From: Melitaea cinxia
Taxonomy: Eukaryota; Arthropoda; Insecta; Lepidoptera; Nymphalidae
NCBI RefSeq assembly: GCF_905220565.1
Contig: NC_059417.1
Span: forward strand, 11,456,518 to 11,520,517
DNA: 64,000 bases
Direction of reading: 5' to 3'
A program made the translations under genes and the position numbers. Of this stretch, positions 11,011-23,185 are shown piece after piece; position 1 is the first letter of the stretch; every line of letters starts with the position of its first letter. Below the pieces are notes generated by a model. The model was not told the DNA's origin and did not search any database. It was given only the letters and a program-made list of their open reading frames with translations.

Positions 11011-11224
11011 AAGTAATCAAGAAACAAAAATACATCTACTTCCCACATACATAAAATGGGTTTTACAAAATCTGAATTATAATATTTGAATAGGTTTTTA
11101 GACAAACATTTTAAAATATCAAGTCGTTCTTAACTTAGAATTCACAGGAATATGAAAATACACAAAAAAATATTAGTAACACTAATGTTTATATTATGTT
11201 TCGTATATCTAAGACACAATTCAG

Positions 11225-11305
11225 GTCTATTGTGTACCAAGTTTTACTTCAGTCGTGTGGTCTAAAGCACACTCGTTTTTCTTCAACTAATCGAGTTGAG
11301 CTTTT
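11225..11305 (+). repeat. Family M repeat, one end
   Basis: TTTTACTTCAGTCGTGTGGT followed by CTAAAGCACACTCGTTTTT matches the distal end of the longer copies at 60105-60312 and 21130-21325. The rest of the element is missing. Confidence 0.5.
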
Positions 11306-11809
11306 TGGGTTTGTCGTGAAACGAAATTCTGGGTACGCCCATTCTATTTACCGTCCAAAATAACTTCAGTATTTTATGAAAGAACAACACGTGTAACTAA
11401 TTTTTCCTCTTCCGTTAGTGCTGTATCATTAACGTCAATGTACTCGTATGTTGTGTCATGTTACCATAGTTATCGTTGTTGGATGACTAGGCGTTTTTCC
11501 AAGGTTAGATAATCGATGTTATCGATGTATAAGACCAACACTATTAAATATTCATTCGGTATAATTTATTACGTTTTTTTTTATTATTCTAAGTAAAATT
11601 GTAATATGTTTTATGGATTTATGACGTAGGTACATGATTGGTAAACTGAACAGAAATTTTTATTGGTGATATCAGATTCCAAGGAAACGAATTTTACTGT
11701 TTAAAAGTAGCAGTAGAATAAGTCAATACTCACTGTTTTAAGCTTTTAAAGATCTATTTTGAATTTCGTAAAAGAGTTATTAAAGGTTTATCTGCAGTTC
11801 TACGATTTG

Positions 11810-11853
<44 letters not shown>

Positions 11854-12044
11854 TAACATTATTATGATATAAAAAACTGAGATGTAGAATTTGCAGGGCC
11901 TATTCACAGTTCTTGTTAGAATCTGAACAATGGTGTTATATAGGGTTTTTCAACAAGAACTTCGTTACATTGTAGTGTAGTGATACATTTATAGTAACTA
12001 TTATGTTTGTCTTAGTATCAAGTTGTAATATCCCATGTATTTAG
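11306..12044. other. AT-rich intergenic sequence with an (AT)n tract
   Basis: No gene is recognisable. A clean (TA)n microsatellite of about 40 bp occupies roughly 11812-11851. Confidence 0.6.
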
Positions 12045-12049
12045 AGTAT

Positions 12050-12185
12050 AATAAATCTGACCGGTGCACTAGTACCGTGTCGGTGCTATAGCCAATTAAG
12101 CTATGGAACGATGTAACCGCTGAATCGAAATTTTTGATAGGATGATTTTATATTCGGTCTAAGCGACCGTGGATAGTAACATCCT
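12050..12185 (-). mobile_element. tRNA-Thr-like SINE (family T), decayed
   Basis: The reverse complement reads CGTTCCATAGCTTAATTGGC, TATAGCACCGACACGGTAC, and upstream CGCTTAGACCGAATATAAAA. This matches 51903-52085, including about 60 bp before the tRNA-like core. The T-arm half is lost. Confidence 0.6.
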
Positions 12186-12571
12186 TTAATTTCTCTCTCT
12201 ACACCCATCCTTACAACATAATTATGTCGATTGTTTTATCAAAGTTTTTAATCAATTTTTGACGAAATGGTTGGTCTATTTCTTTAATCACTTCACGGTT
12301 CTTTTCATAACATAATATTACTAAGATCAGGAAAACACCGATGAATCATTTACGACTTTTAGGAAACAGCATAACTGTCTACGACGTGGAGTTGAAGATC
12401 AAGCCGTGAATTGGCGCAGAACCAAGTTTCAGGTTAACATACTACTCTCGATCAATAACAGAACAGACCTGCAGATCTAAGTATTTAACTAGGTCACAAA
12501 TATATCAACCTTTGCAAGATTTTAAGGCCTCGTCATTATTATGATTCATATGCGAACTAAGATGATAAATA

Positions 12572-12850
12572 CTAGCAGTACCCGTGCGAATAATTCGCAC
12601 TAAATAAGCAGTAAATTTACAGACTGTCAATCATGTTGACGTTGTTTCAAAATTAAAGCCGCTATAGAAATAATTTTAATAATTAATTAATTTACGGAAA
12701 CAATAAAAAAAAAAAAAATTGTAGATTCCGGTAGAGCAAGCAATTATCTATAAAATTATATATAATTAATGTAGAGTAATTATGAGGATTTTTCCTCCTT
12801 AGCGTATAATATTATATATAGCATATTAATAATATATGATACATTTTTAC
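12572..12850 (-). mobile_element. Helitron-like element (GTGCG hairpin family)
   Basis: In minus orientation it ends with a hairpin GTGCG(7 nt)CGCAC (plus-strand arms 12584-12588 and 12596-12600), then CTAG (12575-12572). The body (GTCAATCATGTTGACGTT, TTCCGGTAGAGCAAGCAATT) is shared with 48043-48545. The 5' end is not clear. Confidence 0.65.
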
Positions 12851-13189
12851 TGGACTTAGCTGGCAAAATGTTACGGTGTTGGGAGTTACTTTGGAACGAG
12901 ACTCCGCGGAGATTTAACGCAGAGATGTAGACAGTGAAATGGGTCGTTTTCCTCTAGCTTTGCCAAATTTTAGGGCTGTAGCATTCGAATGACTCATAGG
13001 TCAACTTAGGCTACATTCGTATGCTTAGATACTTAGCTGACAATAGGGCATAGTGTATGATATTCAATTGAGTATGAGACTTCGTTTATGGTATATGTTG
13101 GACACTCGGACACAAACCTTGAATGATTTTTTTTTTGTTTTGTAAATACATTACACATTTTGCGTGGATGCATTCAGCGTGTAATATTC

Positions 13190-13345
13190 CACAGCTGGGC
13201 ATAGGGCTAGGGAGCTTATTCCACCACGCAGCTCCACTGCAGGTTAACGGATATGTTCCCTACTATGAGTAACAATCGCTATCAGGTATTTATGATAACA
13301 AGGACCGACCGCTTAACGTGCTTTCCGAGACAGGGTGGGGAGACC
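13190..13345 (-). mobile_element. Family B SINE, 3' fragment
   Basis: AATATTCCACAGCTGGGCAT, ATTCCACCACGCAGCTCCAC and ACTATGAGTAACAATCGCTA are the reverse complement of the family B body; the tRNA-like head is absent. Confidence 0.65.
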
Positions 13346-13786
13346 CACAAGGATTATATTTATATAGAAGATGGATATTTATTGAGAAATTCCTACACAT
13401 ATAACTCTTACATAACATACACTTTCTGAACATTTTCTTTTTATCAAAAAATGAGTCCTTGTAGACGTTGGAAATCATAACATCGTTTGTTATTAAATTG
13501 GACACTTGCCACACTCGTACCGCACAATGGTAAATTAACCTTTATAGAGTTAGTTTTAAAGGTGAAAATGCCATGAATATAATTTAATGTATACATTTAC
13601 ACCGTGTTAAGAAACGTAAACGCTTTCCGTGTTTTCGATTAAAATTACAATGTAAATGGGTTATAGAAATTTATTACTGGTCTTACTTAGTAATTTAATT
13701 ATTACATGTTATTTACTGCTGTTACTTTATGGATAAAATTAAATTTAATTTTAAGTAAAACCTATTTTTATTACTGATCTGACTAG

Positions 13787-14030
13787 CCCGTTGGCGCAGT
13801 TTGTAGTGACCCTGCTTTCTGCTCCGAGGGTTGTGGGTTCGATTTCCACCCCGAGTCTGGGTGTAATATAAATATTTATTTATGTATTCATATATGTATT
13901 ATTTATAAGTATATTTATCGAAAAAAATAAAAAGTCGGCTGTCACCTATTTACAAAATCATTAAGTTGCTTACTTTAGGAATAACGACCGTGTGTGTATT
14001 GTGTAGAAAAAAAAAATAAAAAAAAAATAA
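13787..14030 (+). mobile_element. tRNA-headed SINE (family G)
   Basis: The head CCCGTTGGCGCAGTTTGTAG supplies an A-box-like start and GTGGGTTCGATTTCC a B box, followed by CCCCGAGTCTGGGTGTAATA. A tail carries GTCGGCTGTCACCTA and TAAGTTGCTTACTTTAGGAA. The same head-to-tail order is found inverted at 62410-62655. The closing GTGTAGAAAAAAAAAATAAA is A-rich. Confidence 0.75.
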
Positions 14031-14319
14031 CTTGAAAACTTCACAAGTTAAATTGGCTTTAAAGGCGTTTCTGAATCATTATTTTAAATTGATCATACCC
14101 TTAGTTTGTTTGAAAATACTGCCGATTCGGAATTAAGACTTTGCTTAGAAGAATTGGTAAGAAACTATACGAAAATGATTCAGCCTGTAACATCTCACTG
14201 CTGGGCATAAGCCTCTTTCTTCGTGTAAAAGGTAGAAACTATACAGTTAGGTACTAATGAAATATCAGTAGCATAAGTAATTGATAGTTTATCAGAAACT
14301 TAATAACTTGGGGATCATT

Positions 14320-14535
14320 TTTAACTGAGGTAGGGCACAGCAGGAATTTCCTGCTCAAAATATGGAGCAGCCCGACTGGGGTAGTACCTCGACCTTACAG
14401 AAGATCACAGCTAAATAATACTGTTTTCAAGCAGTATTGTGTTCCTGTTGGTGAGTAAGGTGACCATAGCTCCTGGAGGGATTGGGGATTGGGTCAGCAA
14501 CGCGCTTGCGATGCTTCTGGTGTTGCAGGTGTCTA
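14320..14535 (-). mobile_element. Family A element, partial
   Basis: CTGAGGTAGGGCACAGCAGG, then AGCCCGACTGGGGTAGTACC and GATGCTTCTGGTGTTGCAGG, in reverse orientation. It stops before the GTCGGCAAACAAGCG end. Confidence 0.75.
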
Positions 14536-15130
14536 TAATATATATTGTATAAAAAGTATTCAATGTCCTAATTCTTAGTCCACTCAAATCATGCCAAGTT
14601 TCAGTTATACGTTTTGGCACGAGCGGCCGAAATACTGGAAGAGTCTACTGTCCCCTTGACAAAAATTAAAAACTACAGCATCATTATTCGAGTACCCTCC
14701 AACAAACAAAAAACTCAGGTCGGGGAACCTACTTGCCACCACATTATTTTTTTTCGTGAACATATTTTTTTTGTAGTAAACTTTTTAAACAAAACAGCTC
14801 CGACGCACGACTGGAGATTACTTCTTCAAATCGACTGTCTAAATATGAACAAAAAAGGCTTACTTGTCTAAGAAAAAGATTATTACCATATGGTAAATAA
14901 ACAAATCAAATAACGCTAACTATCGGACGCCTATTGGGTTCCGATAGATGGCGTTACGAGAAACGTAACGAGCTCATTCGTTCGGTAGATTGTACTCCTC
15001 ATATTTTTTTCATACAAGTGGCCTTATATGAAAATCGATTCTTATGGAGTAAGTTTCAAAAACTTGGTGCAGACGCAGGGTGAGCGTACACACATTTCGA
15101 CGATTCTTGTATACATTCGATTAAAAATAT
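14536..15130. other. Unassigned sequence, slightly GC-richer at 14920-15120
   Basis: An 85-codon plus frame at 14614-14871 matches no family I know. A GATAGATGGCGTTACGAG motif occurs near 14943. No gene or repeat class could be assigned. Confidence 0.35.
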
Positions 15131-15134
15131 TTTC

Positions 15135-15268
15135 ATCATCATCATCATCAGCTCAGCCTATTGCAGTCCACTGCTGGACATAGGCCTCCCCAAGTTCGCG
15201 CCAGACATTCCGGTTTTCCGCAATCCTCACCCAGCCTACACCGGCGATCTTACGTAGATCGTCGGTCT
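15135..15268 (-). mobile_element. Family C LINE 3' fragment with (CATCAT)n tail
   Basis: CATCATCATCATCATCAGCT tail, CAGTCCACTGCTGGACATAG, and CTTACGTAGATCGTCGGTCT. It matches the region whose minus-strand translation at 42000-42100 is a clear RTE-type reverse-transcriptase end. Confidence 0.75.
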
Positions 15269-15494
15269 AAAAAAAAATATTTTAAATATACATAATATGA
15301 CCTGTTACAGTGTTACTACAACAGTAGCCCAAAATTTTAGGTTAATTAATTAACCCAACTGACTGACTTAGCTAAACGAAGATTGACTTAGCGACCAGTT
15401 GTCTTAACCACTGTCCAAATTTAAAACATTTATTAAAAAGAAATTAATAAATAAATATTATTATTCGGTGAAGGATTACATAGATGATAAAGAT

Positions 15495-15610
15495 GTGCCG
15501 ACTTAATCTACATTTACATAGAAATAATACATAAATAAATAAATACAAATATTACACCCAGACTAGACCAGAACAAAGGGCCACTACAAACTGCGCCAAC
15601 GGGGTGTCAA
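15495..15610 (-). mobile_element. Family G SINE, head fragment
   Basis: ATTACACCCAGACTAGACC and CCACTACAAACTGCGCCAAC are the reverse complement of the family G head. The B-box region is partly deleted. Confidence 0.55.
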
Positions 15611-15830
15611 AATTAGTTAGTGAGGCTATATTCCATGCAAGATATTACTAATTTTGTACGAAAACACAGTTTATGAATTATTTTCAAAAGAGTAACTGCA
15701 GAGTTTCTTGCTGATTCTTCTCTGCAGAATCTAATATATGTATAAAATATCGATTCGAAAGTGCTTTTGAACACTATTTGATTAGTTATTTTTGATTTTG
15801 ATTTGAACGGTGTCATTACTTAATCTTTTT
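15611..15830 (-). repeat. LINE 3'-UTR-like repeat fragment
   Basis: GCAAGATATTACTAATTTTG, AAACACAGTTTATGAATTAT and TTGCTGATTCTTCTCTGCAG recur in parts at 52110-52170 and, inverted, at 51070-51210. It is a repeat, so the 67-codon frame across it is not a gene. Confidence 0.45.
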
Positions 15831-16284
15831 GAGTTTTTTTTAGTTAAAGCTCTTTTTATATATAAACTAATAAGTTATTAAGCGCCAAAACGTCTCCTAC
15901 ATAAGAAAAAGATATTAGCCCAGCAGTGGGATGTAGTAGGTTAAAGCAATCAATACGTTATATGAGAAAATAGCTTTATCTATTTTTTATATCAACTCCG
16001 TTTTAAATTTTGTGCTGTTAGTAAATTTAGTTAATGTCAGTAACTGACTGTTACTATTACAGTTTTATTGAGCAGACATTCTAAAGTAAGATCTATTAAA
16101 CTAATCCTAGTGTTTATCGTTTACTGTAAGTGTTCTGGAACATTCTACAAGCAAAGGAAAAAAAAATTGCAAATCATTGCGCAATCACGTCATCTGGTCT
16201 GTATCTAATCTCTTTATGTATTTACGACTTGCAACAAATATCAACTTTGGTGCGTATTTTAAAATATTTATTCAATAGCAATAT

Positions 16285-16400
16285 TTATTGAGGTAGGGCA
16301 GGGCAGATGTATCTTGCTTGACACTCCAGAGCAGCCTGACTGGGGAAGAACCTCAACCTTACAGACGAACATACCCAAATAACACTGCTTTTAAGTAATA
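16285..16400 (-). mobile_element. Family A fragment
   Basis: TTGAGGTAGGGCAGGGCAG, GAGCAGCCTGACTGGGGAAG and CTCAACCTTACAGACGA are decayed family A distal-end blocks. Confidence 0.55.
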
Positions 16401-16439
16401 TTTTTCCGTTATTCTCCCCTATTCCTATCCCCTATTCGA

Positions 16440-16645
16440 TCCTATTTTGATTTATAATTAATAATCATTACATAGTATAAAACAAAGTCGCTTCCCACTG
16501 TCCGTATGCTTAGATCTTTAAAACTAAGGCGCGTGCGGTTTTCTTTAGTAAATAGAGTGATTCCAGAGGAAGGTTTATATGTGTAATACATGCATAATAA
16601 ATAGTAGATGAACACCGATAGTTTAGTTACTACGGCATCAAAGAA
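16440..16645 (+). repeat. Helitron-like repeat, copy 1 of a local pair
   Basis: GATCCTATTTTGATTTATAA, ACAAAGTCGCTTCCCACTGT and ATTCCAGAGGAAGGTTTATA match 17458-17693 closely. The end is cut by the family C copy that begins near 16655. Confidence 0.65.
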
Positions 16646-16654
16646 TATAGCCAC

Positions 16655-16880
16655 CCCCTTTCTTCCCGTGGGTGTCGTAAGAGGCGACTGAGAGATAACG
16701 CACTTCCACCTTGGAACTTAAAAAGCCGACCGATGGCGGGATAATCATCCAACTGCTGGCTTTGAAATACACAGGTCGAAGACGTGAGTGACTATGGGCA
16801 AAATACATGAGTTCACTCCATTTTTTTCGCGAACTTGTGGAGGCCTATGTCCAGCGGTGGACTGTATTAGGCTCAAATGA
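16655..16880 (+). mobile_element. Family C LINE 3' fragment
   Basis: CCACCCCCTTTCTTCCCGTG, GGTGTCGTAAGAGGCGACTG, GATGGCGGGATAATCATCCA and AGGCCTATGTCCAGCGGTGG. The middle block with GCCCAGCG is deleted compared with 51545-51885. Confidence 0.7.
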
Positions 16881-16894
16881 TGTTTCTGTGGTGA

Positions 16895-17120
16895 GTAATG
16901 TAGCCAGACCTCCTGGCGAGGGTCGGGTAGCCTATAGATGCCTGCAACACCAGAAGCATCGCAAGCACGTTGCCGATCCCACCCCGAATTCCCCACATGA
17001 GCTCTGACCACTCTACACTACAAGAACTACTGTGAACACTACTTAAGGACAGTTTTTTAGCTGTGATCTTCTGTAAGGTCGAGGTACTTCCCCGAGCGGG
17101 CTGCTGCTGATTTTGAGAAG
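16895..17120 (+). mobile_element. Family A element, rearranged
   Basis: GCCTGCAACACCAGAAGCAT, GTAAGGTCGAGGTACTTCCC and CGAGCGGGCTGCTGCTGATT are family A blocks; the head is replaced by unrelated sequence. Confidence 0.55.
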
Positions 17121-17457
17121 GATATTTCACGCTATGTCCTAACTTATATAGTGCACCTGTGATTCGGCCCAGGCGTGACGAACGAACACACCAGAGGTGG
17201 CCAGTACGAGTCTTTGAATCTGTCTTTAAATGATTTCTCCTGTGTCGACATATAAGAGAGTGAAATAAAATCTGGCACACGTAACACAAACAAACGTCCA
17301 GATCACGACAAACACACATATGGACTAAACAAACAATTGTCATGGGAGATACGAAAGACCTATACGCGAAACAAGAACCTTTTACATATTTACGACTCAC
17401 TTTATTTATTTCATTTTATTTGTGAAGGAAAAATATCACGTCTTGATTCTTGATTCT
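17121..17457. other. Unassigned GC-richer sequence
   Basis: A minus-strand frame (16873-17400) includes a TGHLWCVRSSRLGRITGALY-like stretch, but it runs into a family A repeat. I treat it as repeat-derived. Confidence 0.3.
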
Positions 17458-17693
17458 TTTTATTCGATCCTATTTTGATTTATAATTAATAATCATTACA
17501 TAGTATAAAACAAAGTCGCTTCCCGCTGTCCATATACTTAGATCTTTAAAACTTCGCAACGGATTTTGATGCGGTTTTCTTTAGTAAATAGAGTGATTCC
17601 AGAGGAAGGTTTATATGTATAATACATGCATAGTAAATAGTAGATGAATATTGATAGTTTTTGCAACCGTGCGAAGCTGAGGCGGGTCGCTAG
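17458..17693 (+). mobile_element. Helitron-like repeat, copy 2, with CTAG end
   Basis: It has the same body as 16440-16645 plus an intact end GCGAAGCTGAGGCGGGTCGC followed by TAG and a T. That end fits the CTAG/T terminus of lepidopteran Helitrons. The 5' end near TTATTCGATCC is approximate. Confidence 0.6.
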
Positions 17694-18022
17694 TAATAAA
17701 TATGTATAAAAATAATTTGACTGTCCTAGTAAAGTTATAAAACATTATTGTTCCTACCTTTGTAATAACTTACTAAAATGATAACGAAAGCTGAACTCAA
17801 ATGATTATTAATAGATACAAACTTCAATGCCATACAAGAACGTTCACTTTACAAGAATATATTTTTAAAACTGAGTAGGGTTGTGCATCTTGACAAAATA
17901 TACAGACTAACAAATTGTTTTTAAAGCATCACTTTTACGGTTATTTTTCTAGTATTAACATTAATAGTACAGAATTTATTAAAATCCTTTTATTTTTAGT
18001 GTCACCAACACTATTTTTTTTT

Positions 18023-18217
18023 ACGCACGGCGTACAAGCATACGGCTCACCTGATGGTAAGCGACTTCAAGTCCACCTTTGCCATCAACTATACATGTAA
18101 TTTTCTGTATATTCTGTTTTTAAGTGCAATAAACTATATACCTAAGGTGAGGTACTTCCCCAGTCGGGCTGCTCCATATTTTGAGCAGGAAATGTTCTGC
18201 TGTGCTCTACCTAAGTT
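18023..18217 (+). mobile_element. Family A element, internally deleted
   Basis: CGTACAAGCATACGGCTCAC at the start and AGTCGGGCTGCTCCATATTT near the end, with the central GCAACACCAGAAGC block missing. Confidence 0.65.
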
Positions 18218-18459
18218 AAATTAATATTATCAAGAGAATATATTTATTACTATATTTGTAATCAAAAAACACAAAACTATTGAACCAATTATAGCAGTCC
18301 TTTTACGATCAGAAAGCTACGTTATCCAGACGCAATATATATCTAAAAACCTGACGCTACAATTACACCACAAGATATTAGATCACAGCCGAATAATACT
18401 GCAATTTACAATGCATACTACATCAAGTAGTGTTGTGGTCTTGTGGTGAGTACGGTGAC

Positions 18460-18745
18460 CAGATCTGTTGAGGGGTGGAGGGGTTTTTTATTATTTAATA
18501 TTTCTAAGGTCGCAAGCCACATACGGCCTTCCTGATACTAAGTCCTCCCCAGAAGCTCGGGCTACCTTAAAAACATTAGGAATTCAAATCACAGTCCCGA
18601 CTGTTCTAGATTTTTTGTGCTACGTCCTAACTTAAAAAGTCTCTACCTTTTAAGAGTCGGCAACGCGCTTGAGCTGCTTTTGGTGTTGCAAGCATCTATA
18701 AGCTACGATAATCGCTTACCATCAGGTGGTATGGTTGTATAAAGT
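18460..18745 (-). mobile_element. Family A fragments
   Basis: GTCGGCAACGCGCTTGAGCT, GGTGTTGCAAGCATCTATAA and ATCGCTTACCATCAGG are reversed family A head blocks at about 18655-18730. The sequence before them is poorly conserved. Confidence 0.5.
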
Positions 18746-18774
18746 TTTACCACCCTAGTCTTTTTTTAATGTCA

Positions 18775-19050
18775 CTAGGTCGGTAAACAAGCGTACGGCT
18801 CACCTGATGGTAAGAGATTACCGTAGCTTATAGACGCCTGCAACACCAGAAGCATCGCAAGCGCGTTGCCGACTCAATCCCCAATCCCCCCAGGAGCTCT
18901 GGTCACCTTACTCACCAACAGGAACACAATACTGCTTGAAAACAGTATTATTTTGCTGTGATGTTTTGTAAGGTCGAGGTACTACCCCAGTCGGGCTGCT
19001 CCATATTTTGAGCAGGAAATTCCTGCTGTGCCCTACCTCAGTTAAAAAAG
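18775..19050 (+). mobile_element. Family A element, full length
   Basis: It runs uninterrupted from AGGTCGGTAAACAAGCGTAC to CTGTGCCCTACCTCAGTTAA, about 270 bp. This is one of the best copies for a consensus. No target duplication is obvious. Confidence 0.8.
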
Positions 19051-19390
19051 TTAGTCTTATAAATAAATCATATCTAGAGTTATATTTCGATCATAGCCAA
19101 CCCTGTAATTTATATAAAAATCATTGCAGTCAAATTAAATTCGACGAAGGTCACAACAAGGCAAAAAAATATAATTACTTGTAATATAACAGATATTAAT
19201 CACCAAACACATTACGAGTACATAGTAGTTGGTACATAATACACAGTAATTATATATATTAAAAGAATTTTCTAGGCTTTATTGTATGGAAAATACAAAT
19301 ATAAGTACATAATAATTCTACATAACATGAAGTAACGTGAGATGTAGGTAATAACAAGTAAATTTTCCTTCTTTGATATATATTATTTTA

Positions 19391-19833
19391 CTAGCTTCTG
19401 CCGACGACTTCGTCCGCGTGGTGTGGTAAACAAATTAATATCATGTATATAAAATCACCTTCGCAAATAACGCATTATTTTAGAACAAATTTGGTTAAAA
19501 AAGGTTATAGTGAGACATTAAAAGATAGACATATGCTGTTGCGGACTTTTTTTTAGAACTTTTTAAGTTCAATTCTGTTATACATGACTTTTGCGAAACT
19601 GTTTACGCAGCGCACGTAGCGGAAGCTGTCAAAAGGAAAAAAAAAACCGATTCTGAAACATTCTTCATTATTGCCCCGCTCCTATTGGTCTTAACGTGAT
19701 AATATAAAGCGTATAGTCCTCGATAAATTGGATATTTAACACTAAAAACAATTTCAAACCGGACCAGTAGTTCCTGAGTTTGGCGCACTCAAGCAAACAA
19801 ACAAACTCTTCAGCTTTATAACATTAGTATAGA
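19391..19833 (-). mobile_element. Non-autonomous Helitron (443 bp, minus)
   Basis: Read on the minus strand it starts TCTATACTAATGTTATAAAG after an A and ends GTCGTCGGCAGAAGCTAG before a T. It contains AAACAAACAAACTCTTCAGC and GACCAGTAGTTCCTGAG on the plus strand, typical of this lepidopteran family (from memory). Confidence 0.75.
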
Positions 19834-19944
19834 TGATTTATCTAGATATATAAAAATCAATCGCCGATATGTATGTACGAGCAAAACTTTCAAACGATTT
19901 GAACCAAATTGGATGGTTATTTTTTTTCGACAAGGTTTGTATAA

Positions 19945-20290
19945 TCTATATATAAATACGTGAAGCAAAAACTTTGTACACTTTTTTACGAAAATTGCAC
20001 GGACGGAGGAGTTTGAAATTTTGTACACTAGTTTATATAGAGTAGGAGCGCAGCATGCTTTTTTTTTTAAATTAAGCATAAAAATATATTAAATCAATAA
20101 AATAAAAAACTACACACACTACAATGTATTTGACACACAAATACATGTATATTATTATACTCTTTTATTGATTGTCAAAGTCTGTCAAATTGAAAAATTT
20201 AAAAAAGGTTCTTTATTTTTATTATTTTTTGGTTTTCTTTAATTTAAATTTTTAATTATGGTCGAATTTCGATCTCTAGGCGACCACTAG
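19945..20290 (+). mobile_element. Non-autonomous Helitron (346 bp)
   Basis: It starts TCTATATATAAATACGTGAA after an A and ends CGACCACTAG before a T. A 5-bp stem GGTCG (20260-20264)/CGACC (20281-20285) precedes the CTAG end by one base. A second copy of the same family is at 55766-56131. Confidence 0.8.
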
Positions 20291-21129
20291 TACAACTAAA
20301 TATACAGCGGTACGAAGTTCACCGAATTGACTTACTAACTGTATTATAAATAATAAAATATCTTTAAGATACGCATACGGTCGTCGATCGTACTTATCGG
20401 TTTATCGTTTTTTTTTTTTTTTTTTGCAATTGATCAACTCTACTACTTCTTCTAGGTAAGGAATTCCTTACTAGCCGTCGATTATCTGTCCGTTAGGCCC
20501 AATCAACATTTTAGTTTTGATCTCAGTTCGCTCTCGGTCCGATCTCGATCCGGTAAAACATTTTTAAACGAGAAATATTGTTTTCATACTATCAATAACA
20601 GTCAAGTTCCGATCAAATCATACTTATGCAAAGATTCGTCTATTGTTCCTTGTTTATCGGATCGGGATCGGACCGAGAACGACCTGAGATCAGCACTATA
20701 ATTTATGATCGGGCCTTAATTTTAAACGCCCTTTCTGTCGAAGATATACCGCGGCGAGTTTTTGGATTATAAGAGATTTTTTTTTACATTCTTTTCGAAC
20801 TCGACTATTATTTAATAACTAATATTTAGTTTTTTTTTTTATTAGTTGTTTCTTGTGAATATATTAATCCTTATTTTAATTTGCTTTAAAAGAATGAAAA
20901 TTCTGTGCCAAGGGTACGGGAAGCGCATAAAAAAGGCAAAGACCATGACAGACATTTGATGTACGAGTATACATTTTATCATTAATGATACCAATCAATA
21001 TGATATTTAGTGTTATAATAACTGCTAATTAAGATGTAGTGTGATGTTTTATAGCCGTTAGACTTCGATAAACAGGCTTTTGTAACATTGGATTCACATT
21101 TGAACATCTAATTTTGAAAATAAAACGTG
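20291..21129. other. AT-rich intergenic sequence
   Basis: No gene is recognised. A GATCGGGATCGGACCGAG-type stretch near 20657-20690 is echoed inverted near 20530-20555 (CGGTCCGATCTCGATCCGG), a possible inverted repeat remnant. Confidence 0.4.
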
Positions 21130-21325
21130 TGTACTTTAGACCACACGATTGAAGTAAAAATTCTTTAGCTCCTACAGTAATATACGAAACGTAACTCTCT
21201 CTCTTTCTATTTTCACTAACTTATATCTCCCTTTCAACTTCGGTTCGCCTCGCCCGATCGGACTTTTCGTAACGCTCTCATCTCTGTCTCGTCTCATCAA
21301 AGAAGTTTCACTTCAATAGTGCACT
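21130..21325 (-). repeat. Family M repeat
   Basis: ACTTTAGACCACACGATTGA, AACTTATATCTCCCTTTCAA, TTCGCCTCGCCCGATCGGAC and AAAGAAGTTTCACTTCAAT match, inverted, the copy at 60105-60312. It is non-coding and of unknown class. Confidence 0.6.
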
Positions 21326-23185
21326 TAAAAAAATTCATTAATCTTCGCAATCTTGAAAAAGTTTCACGGCTTTTAATCTTTATTAACCAGACTTTTTTAA
21401 CATATCCATTTTTATATTTAATCATATTGAATATTGAAATTAATTTATTAAAAAAAATCTCATATTATAAAACTTCTCAGTTTTGTCTAATATTACTAAA
21501 GATTTACACTATCAGTAACATTCATAAAAAAATATTTGTATGTTTTGTAAAAAAAATCTTGAATATGCATGTAATTAATAAGTTTACTATATTCATTATC
21601 TCCAAGATTTTATTTATAATATTACATTACATTTATTATAATAAAACAATCTTGACATTTATAAAATATTGTACCAAGGATGTTGATATTACAAAGAGAA
21701 AGTTTATTGAATGAATGTGCTGTGGTAGGATAATTATTATGGCTTATACATGATTGCGTGTGTGATAATTTTTATGGCTTTGACTAATTTTTGTAACTCT
21801 TTCTGTATTTCTTAGCTATATCTGACTACATAGATACATTTTTGTTACATAATTCTTACTAACATCTAATATTACAGACAGAACCTATTTTTTTTTTAAA
21901 TATAAAATCACAACATTGTTATAATATTATCACAGTAAAACCACAAACAATTATAAGTCTTCCTATATGGTATATCATGCGTTCTTTATTTTATGCATCT
22001 TGTGTGTATCTTAGTAGATAACATACTATTTATATATTATTATATAAGTCTGTAAGTGTGTTAACTATTTTAATCATTTAAAAAACATACTCAGATTACT
22101 CGGGCTTCGGGCGTATGGGTACTGATTTATGGGTGTTTTTTTTTTTTAAATTTATTTATGTATGTTCATGGTATTGTTCTCTGTACCTGTCAACTCTGGC
22201 TTGACCAACTTTTATATTATATCTATGTTTATTATTTGAGGAATGTTTTTTTTTTCATATATTTGTGTATTTGTTTAGTTTAGACCTACAATCATGTGTT
22301 ATTTTATCAGTTGTCTATTATTTCAAATTAAAAAAAAAAATGATTTCAGTTTCAATTATACATAATATATCTGTTTCAAAATTATTCTTTACTCCTATGG
22401 TATTCATGATCTTAAAAAATTACCATCAAAACACAGAGTTATCTTAGAATCAAATATTTAAGTTATTTATTAGCACTTGCATGATAGACAGAGTTTAACA
22501 TATTTTTATAGTGTTTAGATAATTGTGATAATAAGGTGTGATATATATAATTTTGTGTTATTTCATATTAAAATTTAGACAAATATTCTAAAATTATATG
22601 TATTTTGTATTTCATTTTAACCAGAAACTACTGAAACAATTGGAACAATTCTTTTACAGTTAAAAAACTACATTATTGTAAGATAATAAAGGCTATATTA
22701 CATCACGCCCCCACATCAAGTAACGTAATATTAAGCAAAAAATAAGAACTCGAAAGAAACCGCGAAAAATATCTAGTGTAGTATAATTTACGTGGTTATT
22801 ATTCAAATATTTGTAGACAATTCTAACATATTAGAGTTTTAAGATATTTATAGTGTTAAACAGTCGATGTTCCATGTTTGGTAAATACGATAGTTCTTAG
22901 AAGCGACGTCAACCGGGTTTCCAGTAAGATGGAAACTATAACTAATCATTAAAAAATATACACATAAATGAGATACAATTAATCGAGATTGAATTCAAAG
23001 CATTATTGTAATCATTTATACACATAATTAATTTATTAAATATAAGAAACTCGATGTATCAATCCAGCAACGTGTATATTGATTTTAAGCAGTTTTCATA
23101 ACTTAGACATGTCATGCAATTATAAGGTTTCATTAATTAAAAACCTACTTAGTTAATATTTTCAGTAATAAAACTAGCAAAATTA
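21326..23185. other. Very AT-rich intergenic sequence
   Basis: No gene is supported. The 131-codon frame at 21319-21714 opens with GTG, not ATG, and has only A/T-driven residues (I, K, N, F, L, Y). Confidence 0.5.

Noticed and set aside
16873..17400. 175-codon minus-strand frame
   Set aside because: Its second half is the reverse reading of a family A element and the rest looks like repeat sequence; no domain is visible.
21319..21714. 131-codon plus-strand frame
   Set aside because: It opens with GTG, its composition is driven by A/T-rich codons, it overlaps a family M repeat at its start, and it resembles no protein.
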